Positions 21,731 to 35,000 of a stretch of 64,000 nucleotides of DNA are shown here, in pieces. The DNA comes from Chamaea fasciata (taxonomy: Eukaryota > Chordata > Aves > Passeriformes > Sylviidae), in assembly GCA_029207755.1 (NCBI GenBank), contig JARCOQ010000006.1, positions 70,158,093 to 70,222,092 of the forward strand, in the 5' to 3' direction. A model generated the notes under the pieces. That model was not told the origin of the DNA. It did no database searches and saw only the letters and a program-made list of their open reading frames with translations. Within the stretch, counting starts at the first letter, position 1. Each line of letters starts with the position of its first letter. A program made the position numbers and the translations under genes.

Positions 21731-21985
21731 ACCAGTGACAGGATCCCAGGGAGCAGCTGGAGCTGTGTCAGGAGATCTTTGGCTGAATATTAGGAAAATG
21801 TTCTTCACCCAGGGGGTGGTCAGGCACTGAACAGGCTCCCCAGGGCAGTGGTCATGGACCCCAAGCCTGCCAGAGCACAGGGACTGCTTGGAAAATGCTC
21901 TCAGGCACCTTGTGCAGAGCCAGGAATTGGACTTGATGATCCTTAGGGGTCCCTTCCAACTGAGGATATCCTCTGAACTAGTCAG
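21731..21985 (+). mobile_element. CR1 LINE 3' end, sense orientation
   Basis: The segment shows typical bird CR1 blocks in order: GGCTGAATATTAGGAAAATG, TTCTTCACCCAGGGGGTGGT, CAGGCTCCCCAGGGCAGTGG, TTGGACTTGATGATCCTTAG and GGTCCCTTCCAACTGAGGAT. Only the 5'-truncated 3' end is present and no reverse transcriptase remains, which is normal for CR1. It lies inside SHROOM3 intron 1. Confidence 0.92.
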
Positions 21986-22834
21986 AATTGGGAAGGATCT
22001 TTGAAAGTGAAAATGAGGTGAACTCTAATTTGCTTTCCAACAAACACGGATAGTCAAAGAAACAATGTCCAGAGGCCTTTGAAAATAGACTGCAAAGGCA
22101 GAAAATTTCTGTAACTCATTCGTGTACTTCCAAAGCCTTGAGTGAATCCCCATTCAGCGGCAGCAGAGAGAGTATCCAAGGAAACCCTGAAAGATACTTG
22201 TACCCATCAGAGTACACCAGAGAGGTGGAAAAAAAACCTTTCCAAATGTTGTTTAAGTAAGAGAAAGCTTGTGTCCTTTCATTCACACAGCTGAACTGGA
22301 AATAGAGTCCCCATCTTTCCACTTTTAGCTAGCCACTGCCTAAATCATAAAAAAACCCCCCAACAAATAAATGATTCCAGGTTTCTTGGTCAACTGAAAT
22401 TAGGAAAAGAACGACAGGCGCAGAACAAGGGCAGCTTATCCAGGACACAGCTTGTTAACATCCTAACTGGTATTCAGGCATCATATTAATTTTTCACACT
22501 TGCATTAAAAAATCCCACCCCCCAAAAAAATCAAACCCCAGTGAAGAATGATTCCTGCTGATAAGAAAATCACTGTGCTTAAATTCATTAATAGAATAGG
22601 CTGTGGGATACATTTCAAAGCACGGGGTGAGAAATAAGCTCCCAAATCCCATTAAGAAATAACAGGATTTGTGTGCATTCCTCCCATATATTAACTTTCC
22701 CCTCTGGAAATGTCTTGTGCTGAGCTGGTGCCATTTTTCAGGCAGGTGCAGTGTTTTGCAGTTCCCACAGACTCACCAGATAATCTGCCGGGCTGAAAGC
22801 CATTGCCCATTCTCTGTCAAGAATGGGGATTTTC

Positions 22835-23030
22835 CGAGGCCCGGCTGAATGAGGAGTTTGGCTGACAAGCGCCGTGGCTGGGCGTTGTGGCGGGGTTCAG
22901 TCACACATTCTGCAGTGATGCCGTAAGCTGCTCCCGCCTGGCCACGTCCGCCGCTCCCGTGTTTTCAACCCCGGCCAGCAGAGATCCAGCAGATAGCGGG
23001 CTTTAACAGCCGCCGGCGGGGTGGGGCATT
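22835..23030. promoter_or_regulatory. CpG-rich pocket in SHROOM3 intron 1
   Basis: About 17 CpG dinucleotides fall within 190 bp, against a CpG-poor background on both sides. GCCGCCGGCGGGGTGGGG and CACGTCCGCCGC are included. It is too short for a classical island. It may be an intronic enhancer or a weak promoter; only composition supports this. Confidence 0.4.
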
Positions 23031-24531
23031 TTCTAAACCTGACATGCAGAGGTACCATTTGTGAGCTGAAGTCTTCGGGGAATTGCTTGATAGGATCAGC
23101 AGGGTCTGAAAATTTCCCAGTACCTGTGGAGAACTACTGACCCCCTGAGAGGGAGTGCTCACGGTAGCCACCTGGAAGTTTTTTCCTTGGTTTTCTGTTG
23201 AGCTTTGTAAGCAGCATTTATTCTCTGTATCATGGTAGTGGCGGCAGGATAAAGGTAAAAGCTGCAACCCCTTTAATGCTGTTTATGAGTGTAATAAAGA
23301 AATCTGCTCCCAGGTGGTTGGAATTTATAGTTGTGATACAGCCACGAGATGTAAGTATAAAACCCCAAACGTGGGGATGGGTGAAGAATGAAGCAGGAGT
23401 GAGTTTGCAAATGCAGCAGGGAGTTTACTTCCTCCTACAAGAATGATGTTGCTTGAGAGTTATACATCATTTAATACTGGGTTTTAAGATGTTTACAATG
23501 GCACAAAAGTGCTGGAATAATCGTGGCCTTGAAAACTTGCAGTAGTGCCGGATCCATTGTTGCTTACTTTTAAAATTTTTTCTGTAAAAATACGTATTCT
23601 TTAAAGGAATGCTGCATTTAGAAAAGCGGATTGGTCCTCAGTGTCAGACCTCATGTTTTCCTACATTGATTGATGACCAGTCTTGCCAGTGGACTGAGAT
23701 AGACCCACATTTCTCAAATGCAGTCTCACAGAAACTGGGAAATGAGCTGATGGAATCCAGACCAAAGATCTGGCTGTTTTCCAGGGTCGAATACACATTC
23801 CCAGTTTCAAGAGAGCAGCTTGAAATGGAGAAAGAAATGTGAAACATTTGGACAGCGAGGGATGGGGTCGTGGGGGGAATCTTCATTTTCTCAATGGTCT
23901 CTCTCCCCTCCCTCCTGCCCTGCTCCGTTTGGTGTTTGCTTAAAAGCAGTTGCCAGTGTTTGTTGAATAGTGTCAGCACAGAAGGGATGCAGCCGCTGAC
24001 CTGACTAAAAGGCAACAGCAAAAGGTTAGCAGAATTAGTCTTGTACTGCAGACTTGTATTAATAGTTGTATTGTGGGGTTGTTGGCACCAACTCTGCAAT
24101 TAAATAAGTTGTTGGCACTCTTCCCTAGGTTAAATTACTATGGCTGTTCCCCCTGCTTGCAAGTCAATGAATACAACACTTTTGGGGAGGCGAGTTCAAA
24201 CATTTTTGTTCTTTGGGGATTCTGCACATTTCTGGTCTCAAGCTAAGAGGTTTCTGCTGGCTTTCCAAGCGGACCTCTGTTCTGTCTCTGCAAACAGCCC
24301 GTGCAAACTAATGCTGGAATAACCAAGCAGGGAAGGAGTGGGTGAAGGAAGGACACCACAAAAGACTGATGGAGAAACAAATGCCCTTAGAAGAGGTCCT
24401 TGCTTTCTCTCCTGCCCAGATCCACAGATGTTTCTTAGCACTGGGCTATTGTTGGAGAGGATTAGTTTTCCATCACAGCTTCATCAGGGGCAAGTTACCC
24501 TTTTTGTTAGGCCAAAAAACAGCCACAGACA

Positions 24532-24569
24532 GGGGAGGGAGGGAGGGAGGGAGGGAGGGAGGGGAGGGA
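24532..24569 (+). repeat. (GGGA)n array, G-quadruplex candidate
   Basis: About nine GGG/GGGG runs are separated by single A residues. Four consecutive runs suffice for a G-quadruplex on the plus strand, which is the transcribed-RNA sense of SHROOM3 intron 1. Confidence 0.9.
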
Positions 24570-26336
24570 CTCCCTGCTTCTCCTTGCCGTAAGTGCAGAG
24601 CAGCTCCTTTTTCCAGCCCTAGGCCCTCTTCCCCCTCCTGCTTTAGTCAGTGGCCGTTGGGTTTAGCCCACACTCACTCCTGTGTGCCATTCTGCAGGGG
24701 CCACTCTCGGCAATACACCTCCACAGTTGGAAAAACTTTGGATTTCCAATTTATTAACAATTCCTTCTACTTTGGGTACAGAAGTTCTTGCGCTCCTTTC
24801 TGAGTCTGCCTCTAATGTAGCAACACGTTGACCTGCCAGCAGCACCTGTGTCCTCACCTGTTCACTAAGGGGTACATCCAACAATCGCTCTTCCCTCCAC
24901 GTAATCCAGTCCTCTGGGGTAGCAACCTGTAAACTTCAGGCACAAGAACAGTAGGTACTTCTGTCTTCCTTTTCCTGTGGCCAGTGTGGAAAGGCAGCAA
25001 GACTGTGGGGAGACTGCTCCGTACAGTCTGAGCTGAGAAACCCGTACAGAGAACATCCAAGATTTTCAAGAAACTGGTGCTATGCAAAAAAAAAGTCTGG
25101 GCACAACCTTCATCTGTGCTTTCCTTAAGACTGGCTGTTATTTAAGCAAGTGTTGGACATTAATTGTGAACTGCAGTTAGAGGTTTCTGTGCCCACCAGG
25201 GCCATGGGCTTTTGGTGCTTTATTATCAGTGTTTGATGGAGATTGATGGAGAGTGAGCCGTGGGCACAGCAACAGAAGCTGGAGGTTTGGAGGAAGGAGT
25301 AAGCAGGAGCAAAAGTAACTGCGCTTGAATGACTCGGTGTCTCTATGACTTGTTATGTATCTCATCAGCTGCTGAAACAAAAGGTTCCTGTGCTGGTTGG
25401 AGCTGAAGAGAACCGTGGTGAGCATCTGTTGTTCTGTGGGTTTTATTCTTCTCAGGTTGGGATCTTGTCAGCTCTGATTGGCTTGACAGATTGGATTGTG
25501 GGATTGTGTCACCCCTTGGATGGGAGACTTTGCAAGGCAAAGAGAAATGACACAAAGTGGCTCAGTCTGTGGTCCTGCTCCCGCTGAGTCAGTGCTGCAT
25601 CACTGACCCCTCAGGGTTTGGGGGGAAGAGGGTGTGATAGCACTGCTGTGTGAGACCTTCTGCCTTTGGTGATGAGATATTATAGAAGCTCAGACGGTGG
25701 CATATTGTACTAGGGGAAAAATGTGATGCCACAAGCTAAATTCTGGTCGGGATAAATCACATGCCAACAACAGCATTATCATCTTGATTTTTCCTGAGTC
25801 ACATTAAGTTCTCTTTGTAATTCACAGGGGCTTGTAGTCTGCCCCTCTACTTTTTGTGACCCCTTGTAGACCAAGCACAATCCTCAGTCAAATGTCTTTG
25901 GTTAGTTGCTGACTCTTTAGCACTCCAGAGTGAATCTGCTTCTCTTTAGGGTAGTTTGAAAATGGGGGCAGTATCCTGCCATTTCCAATAAAAGCATTAC
26001 CTTCCATTATGCCTGTGGCGGTGGCATTCCCTGGTGACTGGAAGGCAGCAAATCAATCCAGTGGCAATTGGAGCTGAGCTGGCTCCCTGCATCCCTGTGG
26101 GATGTCATTGGCCAGCTTCACAGCAATACCTTGAAATCTGCAAGGTGAGTTTATTGTGCCAGAGGGCGGCTTCAAAGGACTTCCTAGCAAGGTAGTTCGA
26201 GGCAATTACCTCTGCATCTGCTAAAAGTTGGGAATGTGGGAGCTAGGTAAGGAAGCCAAAGTTAGAAAGACACCTTAGGAGAGATGAGAGACTGGCCCCT
26301 TCCAAGCTCTGTGGCTATCCCTGCAAATTCCCTTGC

Positions 26337-26337
<1 letters not shown>

Positions 26338-26367
<30 letters not shown>
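26338..26367. repeat. Poly-A tract
   Basis: About 30 A residues are followed by GAGAGAGAG. There is no retroposed gene body upstream that I can recognise, so it is called a simple homopolymer and not a retrocopy tail. Confidence 0.9.
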
Positions 26368-26370
<3 letters not shown>

Positions 26371-28914
26371 AGAGAGAAAAAACAAAGATGAATAAAAGGA
26401 AAGTGTGGTTGTCTCATAGCTGCTCAACAGGCAACCCTGAGATCCCTCTGGCAAGAGCAACTGAAGCTGAATTTGTCATTGTTTGGCTTGTGTCACCCAG
26501 CTGGTCGGGTCAGAGAGCTTCTCTGACCTGAGTCCGGGAGTGATGGACAGGTCTGTAGCGGCCATTATCACAACATAATCACATGGAGTGAAAGGAAAGC
26601 CCTGTGTGCCTTTCTTAACTTCTTCTCTCCCTGTTCTCCAAATCTTTAGGATAATACGTCTTTTCTTATTTTACTCTGAATCCGTTAATGCTTCTGTTGT
26701 GTAATAAGGTTTTCACAGCAAAATATGGCCTGGAGAGTAGTAAAGGGAATTCTTCCAAGGATCCCCAAAGATCTGTAAAGATTCTGTTGCACTGCTAAAG
26801 GAAGCATTAATCATGGTCAGAAATATTTCCTGCTGGGTTGTAGTGTGCTTTCTGATTTCCTCCGTCCCTCAGGCACTAGTGGAAATTGCATCTGATAAGA
26901 ATGGGGGTGGTGGGGAGTTGCTGGTTTAAGTTAGCGAAATTGGTTTTGGAATGGAACAGAGGGTCTGTAACTTCTTAGTGGTATTACTGCTCTTGCCAAA
27001 ACTAACAGCAGCCAGGAAGAAAAATGCTGGAAACCCAAAGACCCTGGTCAGGAGGAGAACAGAGGAGGAATTCTCTTGGCCTGGGGGCTTATGAAATTCC
27101 TTTTCTCTTTCTGTGTATCTGTATATATGTGTGTTGCTGGCTTGGGGGCAGTGTAGGAGGAGATGTGGGTTTGGAGCAGGCAATGTCAGGAGTTTGGCTG
27201 TTCACTTGGATTTACAGTTTTTATTTACTCACAGAATATTGACCATGGCATGAATACTAATTTTTAATACATGGAAAGCTTAAGGAGCATAGAACTATGT
27301 AATATTCTTGCTTTGGTGGCCTGTATAAAGGTACTGGTTCTTGTGGACCCTGAAACAAAATCACAGCAAGATGGAAAGAATTAAAAAAAAAAATGGGGGA
27401 CTCATGTTGAACTGACAAGTTTTGTTTGACCCTGTGTAATAAATGCAGGTGAACTTCGAAATGAAAATGATCACCAAAACCAAACCTGAAGTATTCTGCT
27501 TTAAAAATGTCCAAGTCTAGAGTTTCAACCCTTTAAAGTTATTCCTTCTTCCATGCCTTTTGGGGATCAACACCCCTTACTGCATTTAACCTGCATGAGG
27601 AAGCAGCCTTGTTCCTGCCACTGGAATCACTATAGCTAAATAAGGATGCCCCACTTTTGTCTTTTAAACTAAAGCTCTGCTTGAATGTGGAGTAATTTAG
27701 CTCTCATCCCACCTATGAATGACATTCCTTATTATCTTTGGGGCTTATTTTGACCTTTTGTCTTCTGGTGAAATGGAGCTGAACCTTGCCAGAATCCCCC
27801 TTTGGGACCTTTTCTTCATAGTACAAGGGGTATCTTAAGCTCCTAGGAAAGCTTACCTAGTGAGGCAGAATTTTCATAAAGGAATAGATGTGATGATATC
27901 ACTGGATATTATTCCTGTGTAAGTCATATTTCTAATGGAGAAAGATATTTTGCTTTCTTTATTATTACTAGTAATTGGAGCTGAGTGAAAAATGGATTTT
28001 CAGGTCACTGCATGTTAAAAAAATATTTGCGCTTTTTTCAGATGGCTTGTTTCAATAACATTTTTCGTTTTGACAATTCCCAGAGATAGCTTCAACTACT
28101 AAAATCAACTCAAATAATGACACGCTAATTTAAATGGAAAATTTGTAACTTTTTGTTTTAAAAAGTGACCTTCAGGCTGTTTGCTTTTTAATGAACATCT
28201 TATCAGAATCTGTGTGTGTAGGGAAGTGTTTTCACTATTAACATGACACCGATTGGATTTAATCACCTGAGTTACACGGGCATTAGAAACGTTGTTGAGC
28301 AGTCTTTAAAGCAACATAGATGAGAACCGGATTTGCAGGAACTCTCAGTGTCCACGGAGGTTTCCCTGGTCCTTATTTGAACACTCATAAAAATATCTGG
28401 CTTTCTCATTCATGTTCCCTGTTGGCAACTGCTCTTATTTATTCACACCCAGAGCTCTCGCCCGTGATGCCTTCCCACCCAGAGGGGATACTGTGGCCCT
28501 TTGCCCGTGAATGCTGCAGTGCAGAGAGGCAAGGAACGACATCCTGTGATGACCATCATCCCCAGTCTGTCAGGGGGACTGGAGTTCTCTCTGCCTGAGC
28601 TAGAAAGCTCCGCTCTGAGCAGAAGCTGGTGCAGAGCTGGGTAAGGCCAGAAAGGAGGCACTGTGTGCTCAGCATCTGTGTTTAACCTCCCCACACAGAC
28701 TTGGCTGCCCAAACCTTGTTATTTCAACTATTCCAAATAACTTGTGAGATTTGTCTTTAAGTCTGGGGATAGCACTAATCCAGGCAAAGAGGTTTTGGTA
28801 GTGTAAGGCCTTGTCAGTGGAGCACCTTGTGAGAGTGAAGCAGCTTTTCTTAAAGCTGGTGTGTGCACACCGATCTGGTACTTGGTGCGGTGTGAGCCAT
28901 TGCCTTTGTGCATC

Positions 28915-29055
28915 CTGGAAGCGTCCAAGGCTGGGCTGTACAAGGCTTGGAGCAGCCTGGGATACTGGAAGGTGTCCCTTCCCATGGCAGGGGGCGTGAA
29001 ACTACATGGTCTGTATGCTCCTTTCCGACCCAAACCTCTTGGTGATTCTAAGACA
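28915..29055 (+). mobile_element. CR1 LINE 3' fragment, sense orientation
   Basis: CTGGAAGCGTCCAAGGCTGG, CCCATGGCAGGGGGCGTG, ACTACATGGTCTGTATGCTC, CTTTCCGACCCAAACC and GTGATTCT follow the end of bird CR1 elements (CCATGGCAGGGGGTTGGAAC ... TTCCAACCCAAACC ... TGATTCT). It is shorter and more diverged than the copy at 21.7 kb. Confidence 0.85.
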
Positions 29056-32000
29056 GATACACCCCTGTGGACTTCACTTGCGTGGGTGCCATAGATTTGG
29101 GTTGCAGTGACCCAGGCATTGAAATGTGCCTGCAGCTTGCCACACCTTGCAGGACTTTACTGGCTTGGTGGAGCACGCTATGGAGATGAGAGCTCCCTGT
29201 GTGCTGGTGCCCAGCAGAAGGCTGGAGCAGCAATGTCAGCTGTGGAAGGTCACGAGACTTGGTGTTTGTGCCCACGCTTGTTCTCAGTTCAGCGTTGCTC
29301 CGGCTGTAATTCCCACCACGTGAGCTGCCGCCCTCAGGAGCTGCCCCCCTGGCCGGGCTTGCCTTGGCTGAGGAGCCGTGGTGGTTGTGCCCCGCCTGGG
29401 CCAGCCGGGGTTAACTGAGGACAGCTGCAGCCTCACTCGTCCCCTGCCCACGGCACACGGGAACAGGCGGGACGGCGTTTGAGGGAGCCTGGGATGGGTG
29501 CGTGTGTGTGCTAATGAGGCCCAGAGGTGCTGCCAGCCAGGCCTCTGCAAGGCCGCTTCGCACATGAGTGCACCAAGAATGCACCGGCTATTCAACGGTA
29601 ATAAGTTTTTATAAGCACACGTTTCTGACCATGTCAAATTTTGTACCCATTCAGCGGCTAAAATCCATGGAATTTGACACTGGGGAAACAATCACATTTG
29701 AGAGGAGCTTGTACAAAGGGGAGCTCACATTGCTTCCCAGCTAGAGCCTGAGCAGTTGATTGGCTTTTCTAACACAATATTGCACATTTATTCCTTAAGC
29801 AAGATTAAAACTTTAGAAGAAGAAAGATTAGTCAGCAAGATTAGAATAGAAAACATTCTTACAGAGTTGTATTTTCCGTAAAGAATCATCTGCTCTCCAC
29901 AACTGCAAATATAAAAGGACAGTTTTTTCTTCTGGTTTTACATAGCAGAGGTCTTCAGACACACAAATGGGGGCTAGCCCGTTCTCAGCTCAGAAATCCT
30001 GTTATTTTCTCTAATATTACCTATGTGGTTAAAGTAAAACATGCTGAATGGTATGATTAAGATGTACAAACAGGAAAGAATCATGTTCCTAGAAGTCTTG
30101 GTGTCCCAATACCCAGACAACAGCAGCAGATGCTGATGTGCCCAAGGGGTTTTCACACTGAAATGAAGCGAGTGCGATATCTTCTCCACTAGAAAAAAAC
30201 ACAGAATCCAAATCATGGAAAGTCACTGGTGAGAGAGACCCGGTAAGCATCAAGGAGTGACAGCCTTCACCACTGCACTAGCAACAAGGTGTCGTACTTC
30301 TTGTAGACAAAGAAGGCTCTTAGGTTTGCTCTCTTTTCATTCCTGGATGAAGTGGTGAAGTACAGGAGATGAAATCTTGTTTCCCACACTGCTGGTCTGA
30401 TATCAGTTTACCACAATAACTGCTCTCTGGAAGAATAAACATTAGCTCAGCAGAAGGCAAACTGCAGAGCACGAAGAGATGGAATATTACGGAAATGGTG
30501 AGCAGTCACTTGAGCTTGCACTGGAGCACTTAACTTTCTCACCCCAAGGGCTCAAGCGGGGTGAGAGGAGTTCCTGGGACTCATTAACCACAGATCCATT
30601 GTTCATTGGAAGCTTTTGCTGTGGGCTGATCGATACTTCAAAACCTGTGTGGGAACTGATGGGAGATTAGGAACAAGTAATAAAAGTGAAACCCGCTTAC
30701 AGGCCTGATCCTTTCTGTGCTGTGGCTTTGGGCAGTTTAATTCCTGGGCAGTGAGGAAAGCAGTGTGGTTCAAGAGAAGGGGCCCTGCAGCAAGACCAAG
30801 GAGCTGCTGCTTACAATCCAGTCCTGCCTTGGGCCCTCACTTGTGCCCTCTTTTACCTAGCTTCTGCTTTGGGGCCATTTGAGGTCTTCTGCTGGCACAC
30901 AGGAGATGCAAGACAAGAGGAGACACGTAACACAGTCTTAGTTGTAGGTGACGGGGCCATGAGAATAAGATGGACACAAAGGGCTTTTTGGGGTGTTGCA
31001 CAACAAGGGCTTTGAAGAAATACCCTTGAGTGCCTCTGTGAGGGGTGTTACGAACCATCAGGGTGGGAGTCTGCTCTTGGAATTGTCCTGTAGTAAACCT
31101 GGAAAGAGTGAGTGAAGTGTCAGCAGTGTTTCTCCTGCTGCACCCTGATGTAACTGAAGCAGAAGTTGCTTCGGGCTATTTAAGTGTGATGGATGAGCAT
31201 TATTATCTCTCTGGAGAAACGGAGACATGACAGCAAAGTCATCCAAGGACAGCCCTTGGGAGTTGGCCAATATCCCAAATCTGCCCTATGGCTTCAAAAC
31301 CCAACATTTTCTGTCTGGGCTGCTTCTCTCGCAGCAGCAGGGGAAATAACCTCTCTCCTGCCCTGATACTCCTTTGCTTCACATCTCCCCTGCTCCTTCC
31401 AGACCACAACTGGACTTGGAATTAGCTACTGATGGGAGAAAGAGAAGTGAGTGCTGTTGCTGAGCTATGGAGAGGGGACCTTCCATAGGACAGAGTGGCC
31501 AGGCCTTAGGAAATAAATTACGATGGCCTTTTTTCTTTGAGTTCTGAAGAAAAACTCTTATGCTGCTGAAGAGCCATGGGACCTCTTTCTTACATCCTGG
31601 TCCTATATTGCCTTCTCCATCATTCCCAAGAAAGCTCCCTGATTCATCAAAATCACCAGATACAATGCACGGAGCAATGACTTCCAGATGCCAGCGCTTT
31701 AGCTGATGTAAATAAAAACGTTTGTCATACTGGAACAACACCAGGATCTCAGCTGAGAAATTGCCCTGCGTTTTTCTTTCACTGGAGTGAATAATGTGTC
31801 CCTAAGGTACAAAGCAAGATACTTAGGCGTATTGCTGTGTCACAAGGAAAAGACTCAGGAATTCAGGTAGGCAGGGTTAGGCATGAAGCTCAGGCGCAGT
31901 GTTCAGCATCTTGGAACAGATGAGTTTCCACAATAGGGAAATCTGTGTAATGAAAGGTAATAGACAAGGATATTTTGGGGAGCTTCACTCTGTATATTTC

Positions 32001-35000
32001 ATGGCTTTTGTTCTCTGCACACAGTGAACCCTCTGCATCTAGTGAATCCTGTGCCAGACTTCTAAACCTTCTGCTGAGGTAATGCATGCAGCTAGACAAT
32101 GCCAGACCACTTGGTATTAAAACTTGGTCTGTGTTTTTGGACCGATAAGAGAAATGTTGGGTTGACTGCTTTAATGCATTCTCCTGTCACATTGTGTTTT
32201 CTGTAGGCATTTATTTATTTGTTGTCAATCAAATAGTCAAATGCTGGTTTCAAAAACAGCATTTTAGAATCTGCAAAGGAGTGTATTGATGTGTGGCTTC
32301 AGTACTTAACTCCAAATGGATTTCACCTTTTATATATTGATTTCTTTGTACTTCTTGAATGAAATAAGCTTTCCTGGGTATGTAGCCATGAGGTACAAGC
32401 AGACACCTAAACATATTGTGAGGATTTCAGTGAAAGCTCTTGCTGGAAACAATAGTTATTAAACCATAGCACAGGGCTGCAGTTTTGCCAGCGTTTTACT
32501 TTTTCATTGGGCTAGGGAGAAGCCACACTTGGAGTTGCACTAAACCTGCAGGTTCTCCGGCTGTGTTTCAGTCTGCCTCCCAGTCAGACTGGCATTTGTC
32601 TCCCAGTTCCAGAAATGTTCCTGTGATGATGATGTGTGAAGTGGAAACAAGACCATTGGTGTTTCAGACACGCCAAGCTGGCACTGGAACCAACTTACCT
32701 GAACTCCAAGGGAACAAATCTGACGTGGAGCCCATTCAGCGTAAACAGCAGCCTCAAAAGAGCAGCGCACCTTTATTTTCTGATCACGGTGGGTTAACAG
32801 CTGCTTGTTAGTCCCAAGGTATTCCCTCCTTCCCCACATCCAGTCCTTTGGAAAAAGGAACGGGGTTTGCCTTTATTACTCCGATTAAGAGTTTAGATGG
32901 TGAAGTGATGAAGCATATGCTGTGAGCTATTACAGCTTCATTGGCAAGTGACAGGGCAAAATTGTTCAGGAATGGATGATAAGAGCCTTTTCATTTATTA
33001 ATCACTTTAATTCGCATCTAAAACTCAGCCAGCTGAAAAATAACCAGCTCTGGAAAATGGGCACATAGAGCACAACATGGTCAGCTCGTAGCTCAGTCAT
33101 GATATCCGTGTTTTACTATTTGTACTTTGGGAGGCTGTGCCAGGATTAATGACTCTGGACAATGCTGAGAAAGTGTTCATTATATGTGGAAGTTTATTAG
33201 ATTAACTGACTAAGAGACATTTTGTGGAGATCTTTGCTGGGATGCTGCCAATCCCATGTTTCAAGCAGAATATTAAGTGTTTTCAGTTTGACTACAAAAA
33301 ATACATCACCAGTAGCTGGATGCTGAAGGGAAAAGATTAAACTGAAGGTGGGATTTTTATTTTTAATATTTTTCCCCCCAAAAAGAAAAGTTTCATATTG
33401 GTTTATGCAGGAATTAATTACTCATGAACCTGTGCTGAATGTTCACACATTTAACACATTTTTAGCTGTATGCTAGAAATCTTCCAAGACTTACATGCCC
33501 TGTAGTCCATGGAGATGGAGATGGCAATTGATTCCTTGGATAGATGGGATAGCTGATGCTGGGAGGCTTGTAAGCTCCCACAGCCTTGGAGGAGGAGAAT
33601 GGTCAAGGTTACAGACACCCATCAGCCACACGCAGCTGTCCTTGCACCAGGGTTACCCTTGCTGCTACTTGGAGGGGAGGGAGAAGGAGAGGATTTAAAA
33701 CATTTTCGTTCATTAAAGTATGACAAAAGACCTTATTCTGCCCAGGCATGCAGCCCACAAAGCTGTTTAGGGCCTGAAAGAATCAATTGAGGCGATCCAG
33801 AGGCAGCGGGACAAAAGACCTCGGGCAGTGTAATTAGCTAAGTACTGCATGCTGCTCCTTCAGTCCCCTCTCAGTTAATCAATCAGGACAGGGATGGCTG
33901 GGTGGAAAACATCGCTGAGATCATGCACTGGCCACAGTCACCTGGGCTCCTCTGAAAACCGTGGCTGGCTTCTGGGGTTTATATATTTTATCAATGATTG
34001 AAACCAGCTTCCCCACAGATGGACATCCAGACTTAGCTGTTCTTGTGACAAATGGTGACAATGTCAGTGGCAAGTAGAGAGGAGGGACTCCATCGCTGCG
34101 TTGCACACTGTTTAGCTCTGAAGACTAGCACCAGCACAGAGTTACGTCTGCAATTCAGTAAGGATCTCTAGGATCCAACAGGAACAGTCAAGAGGCCACC
34201 ACAACCGCTGTGCTGTTTTCATACTCGGTATTTTGGCTCTCCGTGCAATGCAGGCATTCATCCTGACCTCAGCAAGGGCCACTGTGCAGGAGAGAATCAA
34301 GCTGCTCAGGCTTTGTTCAAATCTGGGGGTCTGTCCTGTCAGCAAAAGGGAGATTCAACTGAAAGAGTCAGCTGGCTCTGCTCCTTATTCAGCTTGAGGA
34401 ACAGATGCTGGGATTCTACTGGAACTGGTGCTCCTCGCCACTTTTCAAAGGGCCAGCGCTGTGCATTTTTAATTATTATGTTGGCAGGAGTGAGAGCAAA
34501 CAGCAGCAGTTCAATATTAGTGTTCCCCCAAAGTCTCTCCTGGGACAGCTGAAAACTCACACTTGCAGCCTTAAGGTTTGTTGTCCCATTTCCCTGTGGT
34601 TTTGCTCTTCTCTTGACAAGCCCTTTGAACATGAGCTGGTCTTCAAAGCTCATCCAAGCTTTTCACAAGTTCAACACAGTCTGCTTTGATACAGACCAGT
34701 CAGTGCTCGGCTTTCACCAACTCACGTAAAGACACTTCCTCAGAGAGAAATGGTATCTTTAAAAATTTGGAAGCCTGGAGGAAAGGTTGCTGCTGGCCAT
34801 CTGTAGCCATAGCGAAGGAAATATCCCTTCCGAGCCCTCTTACAGAGGGATTTTTTCCCTGAAAAATCCTTCTGTGTTGCGATAATGAGCGACATTATCT
34901 CTGTTCCAGGCAAGTAACTCTCCCACAGTTCCCTTCTACTCGGCCTAGGTAACAGGCTGGAGCCATGTTTCAAGGCCTTCCCTTTATACAGCCTTACCTA

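Larger units (their letters stand above)
21986..28914. other. SHROOM3 intron 1, middle part
   Basis: No exon is recognised. The stretch contains a CpG-rich pocket at 22835-23030, a GGGA array at 24532-24569, a poly-A run at about 26338-26367 and an AT-rich unique block at about 27880-28290 that may be a conserved non-coding element. Two intronic frames near 23644-24099 (minus) and 24342-24803 (plus) show no family similarity. Confidence 0.6.

Noticed and set aside
26338..26367. Poly-A tract as the tail of a processed retrocopy
   Set aside because: No gene-like sequence upstream on either strand and no target-site duplication seen.
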